DNA of 13,884 nucleotides, taken from assembly GCA_030628905.1 (NCBI GenBank), contig DAOVQB010000114.1:1-13884 (forward strand). The letters run 5' to 3'. The notes under the pieces were generated by a model. It saw nothing but the letters and a program-made list of their open reading frames with translations, did no database searches and had not been told where the DNA came from. A program made the translations under genes and the position numbers. Of this stretch, positions 1 to 5,319 are shown piece by piece. Position 1 is the first letter of the stretch. Each line of letters begins with the position of its first letter. Source of the stretch: DAOVQB01 sp023128935. Its GTDB lineage: Bacteria; Eisenbacteria; RBG-16-71-46; CAIMUX01; WJJG01.

Positions 1-152
1 GAGCTCGATTTCAGGTCCGCGGGTTTCGGCATCGCAAACGCGCATGCCAGCATGCTACGCGCATTGCCGGTGTGTGTCCAGCTCCAAAAGCAGAATTCCC
101 GCAGCGCCCCAGAGATGACCATGGGTTTACTGAATATTTACAATAACATGTC

Positions 153-1295
153 TCAGGCGTACGTCGTAACCTCTTTATCTCTCGACAGATAGACTATGCG
201 GCATTTTCGGGTCCGCCGTCCCAGATACTCGCCATGAGGGCTCCAGTCGGGCGGGTAGAAAATCTCGAGACCCCGCCCGAGCATGATACGCGAAGCGCCG
301 CCTTCGATGAAGCGGTCGTGGGCCTTCGGGATGCGAACCTCGGTAGCGCCAGCGAGGCGTTCCTTGAAGAGCGCCTCATAGTGGGGTCCCGGCATGCCCC
401 CTTCACCATTCAGGCGGTGTATCTCGACCCCAGCTTCCAGGAGATCCATCACCGCCTTGACCGCCAGGAAGTTGTCGGCACTGAGATCGGCCAGATCCGG
501 CACCTCGGCCAGGCCCAGAACGACGCGCGTTCCGGGATGCTCCTTGGCATACTGGGCCACGAATTCAGCCCAGGGCATTGCCTGCGGAACCTGGCTGCAA
601 TCGATCCGCTGGCACACACCCATGATCGCGCCGCCACTGGCGCGCAGGCGGCGCTGCAGGGCCACCTCCATTCCGCGCAGAACAGGCTGGCGGGTTTCGC
701 GCTTGGCAACGAGACGCGCAGCATCTGAGGGAAATGCGTATGACGGCAGGAAGCTGCGAGCGGACAGGTAGGACAGGGGGTAAGCCGAATCGATCTGGTC
801 GTAGAAGGAATCCAGAATCCGCCCGGCTTCCTCCGCGTTGATCCAGGCCAGCTCCTCCCGCTTGCCCTCATCTGCTTTGTCCTTGTTGAACGCCTTCAGA
901 ATCCCCTGGATGATCGCTTCGCGGCGTTCGGCAAGCTCCGCGCGGATCTCCGGGAAGCAGCTCAACATCTGGCGCGCCATCTCCGGAGAATCTAAACGGA
1001 GCATCGACTCACGCGTGTTGTTATGGGACAGGATATTTAGGCTGCGCTCGATGACTGCGAAATCCTCACGCAGGCTGCCCGAGAGTTCTCCTTGGGGCTT
1101 GGTGAAAATGAGCACCTCAACAGAACGCTTGGCGAGGTCCGCGAGCGGTGCATAGTAGGTCACGGCGCGCTTCCGGGACATGAAGGGCGAGAGGATGATT
1201 AGTTCGGTCTTGGTTGAGACGAGATCGACCAAGAACCTAGTGTGGAAGTCCTGTTCGGACCAGTGCGTTATTTGCGTCGATAGTTCGTCTCGCAT
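153..1295 (-). CDS. PLD-like domain protein with a helicase/DUF1998-like internal segment
   Basis: A 380-aa protein if read from the ATG at 1295. The frame stays open to a GTG at 1346 (397 aa), and neither start has a strong Shine-Dalgarno. Residues about 31-67 carry the strand-helix-strand pattern of phospholipase-D-like domains (LIILSPF, then VEVLIFTKP). The C-terminal third repeats that pattern (TRVVLGL, AGVEIHRL) and ends in HDRF at 326-329 and GRGLEIF at 340-346. HDRF stands where the HxK of an HKD motif would be, so the lysine is replaced by arginine and catalysis is uncertain. Residues about 120-200 resemble the stretch before DUF1998 in large DEAD-like helicases, notably FLPSYAFPSDAARL at 182-195, yet no helicase motifs are present. 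PLD-like proteins of this kind occur in nuclease and phage-defence settings such as DISARM DrmC, but no partner genes are here. A role in nucleic-acid processing is inference. Confidence 0.6.
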   Translation of the reverse strand: MRDELSTQITHWSEQDFHTRFLVDLVSTKTELIILSPFMSRKRAVTYYAPLADLAKRSVEVLIFTKPQGELSGSLREDFAVIERSLNILSHNNTRESMLRLDSPEMARQMLSCFPEIRAELAERREAIIQGILKAFNKDKADEGKREELAWINAEEAGRILDSFYDQIDSAYPLSYLSARSFLPSYAFPSDAARLVAKRETRQPVLRGMEVALQRRLRASGGAIMGVCQRIDCSQVPQAMPWAEFVAQYAKEHPGTRVVLGLAEVPDLADLSADNFLAVKAVMDLLEAGVEIHRLNGEGGMPGPHYEALFKERLAGATEVRIPKAHDRFIEGGASRIMLGRGLEIFYPPDWSPHGEYLGRRTRKCRIVYLSRDKEVTTYA

Positions 1296-1542
1296 GTGTC
1301 CAGAGTTCCAAGTTCCTTCGGGGTTAGGTGCCGACCGACGGAGCACCTCATAGCCAACAGTCCGTGGATTGATATTAGGTGGATTTGCAAGGGAAGGGGT
1401 TTGTGCGATTCCTTGGAGGTGGTTATTGCAGGCTGAATGAGTTCATGGAGCCACATGGCACGGCTGAGGGGTCTGGTCCAGTGGCAGGGGGAAGATCCGG
1501 GCAGGCCTGTCCTCATCGCGAATCGGGGGCCGCTTCAGCGTG

Positions 1543-2010
1543 TTAGGTGGAATTGAACGGATGCTTGCGACGGATTGCTTGAATCACTTCGTCGAGCTGT
1601 TGAAGAAAACGTGATCGATCACGCTTCATTAGCGGCGCAGGCCCGCCCCCTATCTCTCCTGCGCCGCGAAGCTCTGACAACAGGTCCCGAGTCGCTAGGG
1701 CCTGACCGATGTTGTTTTCCGTGAAAGGCTTTCCGGTTGGACCGATTACACGTGCGCCTTCCTTCAGGCAGCGGCACGCAAGCGGAATATCAGCGGTGAC
1801 CACGATGTCGTGCGGTTGCACGTGTTCGACAATCCAATCATCGACCGCGTCGAATCCATCCTCTACAACTTCGAGTGCAATCCATCGTTCATTCGGAACT
1901 CGCATCCAAGAGTTGGCCACCAATGTGACATCAAGGCGGTATCGGCTTGCGACCTGGCACACCTCCTGTTTGACGGGGCACGCATCAGCATCGACAAAGA
2001 TGTGCAGCAA
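1543..2010 (-). CDS. UPF0178 (YaiI/YqxD, DUF188) family protein
   Basis: A 155-aa protein recognised by family motifs: the N-terminal VDADACPV (residues 6-13), LVAN at 30-33, GFDAVDDWI at 52-60, VTADIPLA at 71-78, then the conserved TRDLL...GGGP...RDRSRF tail. The acidic residues D7, D9, D57, D58 and D74 would form a PIN-like metal site; the family is placed near PIN-like nucleases, though its biochemical role is unknown. The frame is open 35 codons further upstream, but that extension has no family similarity. I chose the TTG at 2010 because GAGG lies 8 nt before it, the first strand (LHIFVDADA) starts there, and the length then matches the usual ~150 aa. It stands alone, about 250 bases downstream of the PLD-like gene in map terms and on the same strand. 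Confidence 0.9.
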   Translation of the reverse strand: MLHIFVDADACPVKQEVCQVASRYRLDVTLVANSWMRVPNERWIALEVVEDGFDAVDDWIVEHVQPHDIVVTADIPLACRCLKEGARVIGPTGKPFTENNIGQALATRDLLSELRGAGEIGGGPAPLMKRDRSRFLQQLDEVIQAIRRKHPFNST

Positions 2011-2215
2011 ACGAAGATCCTCACTATCACCCCGGATCTGGTCCGGGTGCCACCTAAGGGCTGAATGAACGACAGGCCGCAGCCGCTCACCTGCCGCGCG
2101 ATTGGCGCAAGCCAAGCGCGCCCGCCGCTAGCTTCCCAGACTCCACCGACACACCAGTTGTGTGATGGGACGATTCTGTTTGAGTACCCCCGCCACCATC
2201 GAGCGATTTGCTCCT

Positions 2216-2680
2216 TTACTTTCCTTTGGCTTTTGCATACCAGTGTTTTTGCGCGTCGATAAAGCTAGCAATCCCGTTTCTCTTGATTTGTCGCAGGTTC
2301 TTGATGTGGGCTACACCATGATTCGCATTTAAGTCATTTAGTTTCTCGCAAATCTCAAATTCATCGCAAAGCCAACATCCTTCGATTTCCTTTTTCTGGC
2401 AGCACTTTCTGATTTTGCAGTATGGATTGCCACCGCCGCCTCTACAGGCGTGTTTACAACGGAGTTTCACCATGCCGCCAAGAACCCCATAGCATTGTTC
2501 GTAGTCCTTGAACATGCTGAAAAAAGATAGTTCCGAAAGCGCCTCTGCTGTTTTGTCAAATCTGACGCTTCGTAGTTCCTTTCTCAAATCCCGTGCCAAA
2601 TCAGCAATCTTGCCAGTGTGATTGGGGCATTCACCGCAATACAAACCGCAGAATGCAATCAGTTCTTTTTTGTTTGTCAT
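2216..2680 (-). CDS. DUF3795 domain cysteine-rich protein
   Basis: A 154-aa soluble protein. The start has CGLYCGECP (residues 11-19), the hallmark of DUF3795. The centre is very cysteine-rich, including CKHAC, YCKIRKCC, GCWLCDEFEIC and a following KLNDL, a pattern that suggests bound zinc or an iron-sulfur centre. Function is unknown for the family. GGAG lies 10 nt before the ATG. The gene is visibly more AT-rich than every neighbour and uses many A/T-ending codons, which suggests recent transfer. The gap to the stop of the upstream ATPase gene is only 30 bases on the same strand, so co-transcription is possible, although the different base composition argues that the two were not acquired together. 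Confidence 0.85.
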   Translation of the reverse strand: MTNKKELIAFCGLYCGECPNHTGKIADLARDLRKELRSVRFDKTAEALSELSFFSMFKDYEQCYGVLGGMVKLRCKHACRGGGGNPYCKIRKCCQKKEIEGCWLCDEFEICEKLNDLNANHGVAHIKNLRQIKRNGIASFIDAQKHWYAKAKGK

Positions 2681-2710
2681 TTGTGAAATTCTCCATGTTA
2701 TCTGCAGGCA

Positions 2711-3862
2711 TCACATCCCGTAGGCAAATTGAGATGTAGTTCTCCGTATCCAGATTCTGAAAAACCGGTCGCTAATCAGGAATGACCCGTTGTCGCGATC
2801 AACGACATCGCTCTCCATGAGAGTTCGCACGACCCGCTGCGCGCCCGAGGGTGAGCGCAGTCCGTACTTGCGCAGGAAATCGGATGCATAGACCTTCCGC
2901 CCTCGCGGCTCGTGCGCGAGCCCAGTGAGGAATCGGCGGTGATTGATGCCGAAAGACTCCCAGAGAGCGATATAGGCGTAGCTCTCGCGATCGAGGAGCA
3001 TGGAGATCGCAGATTCTAGCATGCGGGGTGTCACCCGCCCGCCTGGCTTACATCGCTCCCAAACCACGTGGCACAGGTGTTGTGTGTAGAACGGATGCCC
3101 TTCCGTGGTCTCACATAGCGTCTTGATTAGTTCGCTGCCAATGTCCTTGTCAGATCGCCGGAACCGGGTTCGGATGAAGGATTGCCAATGCTCAGCGGCA
3201 ATGGGGCCCAAAGGATAGTGCTCCCCTGAACGGTAGAGAGGTCGATTCTGATCCAAGAACATTTGACGGATCAGGTGCTTGCGGCTTGCCAGGAAGATGT
3301 AGGCGACTCGCTGATGATGCTGGATGACGCTGCGGATCGTTCGCTCAACGCGGTCATCGCCATACTCCAGGATCCGCTGAAACTCGTCAAAGACGACGAC
3401 AACTTGCCGCTTTCGACGGCGCGCCAGCGTCTCGGGTACTGTCAGCACTTCTGTCAGGGGAACCGCCTTGGCCGCTTGGGTGCCCATGGCGAAGGTCAAT
3501 TGCGGATTCCCATCAGAATCCAACGATACTGCAGGAGCCAACCCACCAAAGAGCCTCTTTGCTGTATGGAGGATCCGGTCGGCCTTGCTCTCCAAACCGA
3601 GGCTAATGGCTCCAGCCAGCTCGGTGATGAACGACTCCTCATTGTCGGTCGCCCACAGGTCTGCATAGATAGCTAAGTACTTGTCGTTTGGTAGCTTGCC
3701 GATGACTTGCTTGACTAGCGATGTCTTGCCGAACCGGCGCTCCGAATAGAGGAACAGATTCTGGCAGTTCTCGATTGCCCGCCGGAGATCTCTCATCTCC
3801 TGCGTACGATTGCAGAAGGCATCCCTGCCGACAATGCCACCATACTTGAATGGATTAGTCAC
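2711..3862 (-). CDS. AAA-type ATPase (ATPase_2/archaeal-ATPase-like family)
   Basis: A 383-aa P-loop ATPase. It opens with TNPFKYGGIVGRDAFCNR, typical of stand-alone ATPases of the PF01637-like group. Walker A is SERRFGKTS (residues 40-48, K46). Walker B is VVVVFDEF (154-161, D159/E160). A sensor-like strand IFLASR follows at 189-194, where relatives often have GS instead of AS. A helical region and a winged-helix-like C-terminus (about 300-383) complete the usual layout. The frame is open to an ATG at 3913, but I prefer the GTG at 3862: GAGGTG lies 6 nt upstream and family similarity begins exactly there. The ribosome site sits in the loop of a perfect inverted repeat, so its expression may be controlled. 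The physiological partner is unknown; relatives are often solitary and linked to mobile or defence-type regions. Confidence 0.85.
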   Translation of the reverse strand: MTNPFKYGGIVGRDAFCNRTQEMRDLRRAIENCQNLFLYSERRFGKTSLVKQVIGKLPNDKYLAIYADLWATDNEESFITELAGAISLGLESKADRILHTAKRLFGGLAPAVSLDSDGNPQLTFAMGTQAAKAVPLTEVLTVPETLARRRKRQVVVVFDEFQRILEYGDDRVERTIRSVIQHHQRVAYIFLASRKHLIRQMFLDQNRPLYRSGEHYPLGPIAAEHWQSFIRTRFRRSDKDIGSELIKTLCETTEGHPFYTQHLCHVVWERCKPGGRVTPRMLESAISMLLDRESYAYIALWESFGINHRRFLTGLAHEPRGRKVYASDFLRKYGLRSPSGAQRVVRTLMESDVVDRDNGSFLISDRFFRIWIRRTTSQFAYGM

Positions 3863-3896
3863 GTTACGCACCTCGCGTAACGCATGATGCGTAATC
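3862..3896. promoter_or_regulatory. Palindromic element enclosing the ATPase ribosome-binding site
   Basis: An 8-bp perfect inverted repeat (CGTTACGC at 3862-3869, GCGTAACG at 3875-3882) has a 5-nt loop, ACCTC. Read on the minus strand the loop is GAGGT, which is the Shine-Dalgarno of the GTG-started ATPase gene. Directly beside it, CGCAT-G-ATGCG (3881-3891) forms a second short palindrome, and GCGTAA occurs again at 3889-3894. Either the mRNA hairpin exposes or hides the ribosome site, or the DNA is an operator for a repressor. The repeat is seen; its function is inferred. Confidence 0.5.
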
Positions 3897-4044
3897 AGTT
3901 GGTCAGATGTCAAGCGCTAAGTGCCTCGGGGGGAACCTTGTGCTGTCCAGCGTTGCAGCATGAAACCTTCGCCAGTTCCCCAGCAAGCCCAGTAACCCAT
4001 CTTGCGTATGCGTGCGTGCGAAGCACCGTCCTGTTCCACGAACC

Positions 4045-4512
4045 TGGTCCGGAATTCGCTACGTCCTCGAATTCCTCGGGCTGAAAGATGAGTATTCAGA
4101 GTGCGATCTCGAAGAAGCGCTGATTCGGCATCTGGAGGTGTTCCTGCTGGAGCTGGGTGGCGACTTCTGCTTCGTGGGCCGACAGAAGAGACTGCGCGTG
4201 GGCGATGCCTGGTATCGGGTAGACCTCCTCGCACAGTTTCAGAGATCGTTGACGATTACACCGCAAGATCCAGGCAGGTACCCCCCGCCCGGTCAACTAG
4301 CGCACGTTGAAGAGGTCACACATACCCCGGGGCGCCGAGTCGATCTCTCGGTCGCAGTCTGATGAATCGCCCTCAAAGCCGGCCAGATGCATCTCGGTCT
4401 GAGACATGCGCGAGAGCACTGGGTCCAAGAGAGCGAGAACCGACCGAATGGGACAATAGTCCGAAGGACGGCACCCACTTCGCTACCAAAGGAAACAAGA
4501 GGGTCTCAGACC
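4045..4512 (+). pseudogene. Decayed DUF1016 (YhcG-type PDDEXK nuclease) gene, fragment A
   Basis: In frame from 4045 the DNA encodes YVLEFLGL, then DLEEALIRHLEVFLLELGG and FVGRQKRLRVGDAWYRVDLL, the signature of the C-terminal PDDEXK domain of DUF1016/YhcG proteins. The motif FRDPYVLEF has lost about two codons. After the DLL at about 4230 the similarity stops, and two successive stop codons follow at 4360-4365. Similarity resumes at 4366 in the same frame as IALKAGQMHL then AREHWVQE. This lacks the segment between the IDLK-like and AGQMHL motifs (about LGKFTHAD in relatives). After about 4455 it continues only in another frame. No start codon or ribosome site fits. The pieces are therefore remnants, not a working nuclease. 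Intact relatives are accessory nucleases of unclear role, often horizontally spread. Confidence 0.7.
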
Positions 4513-4517
4513 CATTC

Positions 4518-4644
4518 TCTCTCGAAATCCGTAAGCTGTGGGAGATTCCAGTCCTTGAGCTCTGCCTCGGCTTCGCCTTCGTCGGCAGCCAGTATCGCAT
4601 CGAGGTAGGAGGCGAAAACTTCTTCATCGACCTCCCCATTTGTC
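4518..4644 (+). pseudogene. DUF1016 remnant, fragment B
   Basis: A second, shorter remnant of the same family encodes LGFAFVGSQYRIEVGG followed by ENFFIDL. It corresponds to the same part of the PDDEXK domain as VGRQKRLRVGDAWYRVDLL in fragment A, so it must come from a different gene copy and not from the continuation of fragment A. Similarity ends abruptly after FIDL. It sits inside a longer open frame (4362-4973) whose other parts resemble nothing recognisable, so that frame is not called as a gene. Confidence 0.65.
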
Positions 4645-4699
4645 CGAAGGCTTGCCATCTGTCACGGGCCACATCTGTAACCCATGATCGCGCAGGCAG

Positions 4700-4729
4700 T
4701 TACACCTGTGCCCCGGGGCACAGGTGTAA
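4700..4729. repeat. Perfect 30-bp palindrome
   Basis: The arm TTACACCTGTGCCCC (4700-4714) is followed without a spacer by its exact reverse complement (4715-4729). It lies just after DUF1016 fragment B. The arm sequence TTACACC...GCCC recurs imperfectly at 5186-5200. It may be a joint of two insertion-sequence ends or a protein-binding site. Confidence 0.9.
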
Positions 4730-5016
4730 GGAGCTGCAGAACAAACAGTTACGGAATTGGCTCGTGACAACGGGCTACCCGTCAGGCTCAGGGGAGCCAC
4801 CGGGCCCGTCCAGCTGCGCCATCGCTCGCTTGCGGATGGACCGGCAGCAGATCATCGACGCCTTGCGCCAGAAGCTGGACGATGACCCATCGGGCAACGG
4901 CCAGGATATCAACTCATCTTCCCCAGCCGGCACTGCTCCATTTCGTAGACCCCGCAGGGGATCAACCCGTTGACCCCCTGGCTCGGGCCTAGTCCGCACA
5001 TTGCCCTGAAGCCTTT

Positions 5017-5118
5017 GGCGAGCTGCTGACGCAGGGCAGCATTCTGCAGCACCAAGGCGGCGGACCAGCGAGAGACGAAGTGCCTGAGCCATGGCTCGGC
5101 CGCCATGGATATGCTCAT
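5017..5118 (-). pseudogene. Transposase/integrase N-terminal fragment
   Basis: About 34 residues from the ATG at 5118 read WLRHFVSRWSAALVLQNAALRQQLA near their end. This resembles the N-terminal helix of rve-type transposases (pattern ALVLENLALRQQLAVLRR). After LRQQLA the expected basic and catalytic regions are missing, and the frame runs into unrelated sequence before a stop at 4909. The fragment is too short to be active. Confidence 0.45.
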
Positions 5119-5143
5119 GCACTCCCGCGGTTCTGCTGCATGG

Positions 5144-5173
5144 TTGACAACTGCCTAGGCCACCAAGTACACT
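5144..5173 (+). promoter_or_regulatory. Candidate sigma-70-type promoter for the S8 protease gene
   Basis: TTGACA at 5144-5149 is a perfect -35 hexamer. An 18-nt spacer separates it from TACACT at 5168-5173 (4 of 6 matches to the -10 consensus). Transcription would begin near 5180, giving an untranslated leader of about 140 nt. It lies between the transposase stub and the putative element end, so it could be an outward-reading promoter. Confidence 0.4.
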
Positions 5174-5189
5174 AATGACGAGTAGTTAC

Positions 5190-5282
5190 ACCAGATGCCC
5201 GTCCAGTGCGGATCTTCTATAGTCGCATGGTAGAGCATCGTTTGGCCCCGCGACCCCGGATCACTGATGGGCGGCATCTGGT
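5190..5282 (+). promoter_or_regulatory. Long-range inverted repeat in the S8 protease leader
   Basis: ACCAGATGCC (5190-5199) and GGCATCTGGT (5273-5282) are exact reverse complements separated by 73 nt. In the predicted leader RNA they could form a 10-bp stem closing a large domain, ending about 37 nt before the start codon. No known riboswitch was recognised. Confidence 0.35.
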
Positions 5283-5319
5283 CACAAAAACCCTCCATCC
5301 GTCGAAAAGGTGGTGCAGC

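Larger units (their letters stand above)
4715..5200 (-). mobile_element. Possible deleted insertion-sequence remnant
   Basis: Candidate terminal repeats are GGGGCACAGGTGTAA at 4715-4729 and TTACACCAGATGCCC at 5186-5200. The second is an imperfect inverted copy of the first (one gap and about two mismatches). Between them, on the minus strand, is the N-terminal stub of an integrase-type transposase whose start is 82 nt inside the right end. The rest of the interval (about 4730-5010) contains no recognisable protein in any frame, consistent with a large internal deletion. The boundaries are inferred from the short repeats only. Confidence 0.35.

Noticed and set aside
41..66. GC-rich hairpin with GCATGC repeats downstream of the PLD-like gene
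   Set aside because: The pairing is imperfect and no T-tract follows on either strand.
234..771. Plus-strand open frames at 234-728 and 394-771
   Set aside because: They are shadows of the PLD-like gene on the other strand, with no ribosome site or motif.
2011..2115. 35-residue N-terminal extension of the UPF0178 protein
   Set aside because: Family similarity and a well-spaced GAGG point to the TTG at 2010.
4362..4973. 203-aa open frame as an intact gene
   Set aside because: Only the DUF1016 fragment near its middle is recognisable and that breaks off; the rest has no similarity and no ribosome site precedes the start.
5206..5319. 38-residue N-terminal extension of the S8 protease
   Set aside because: It lacks signal-peptide character and ribosome site, while the ATG at 5320 has both and starts the signal peptide.
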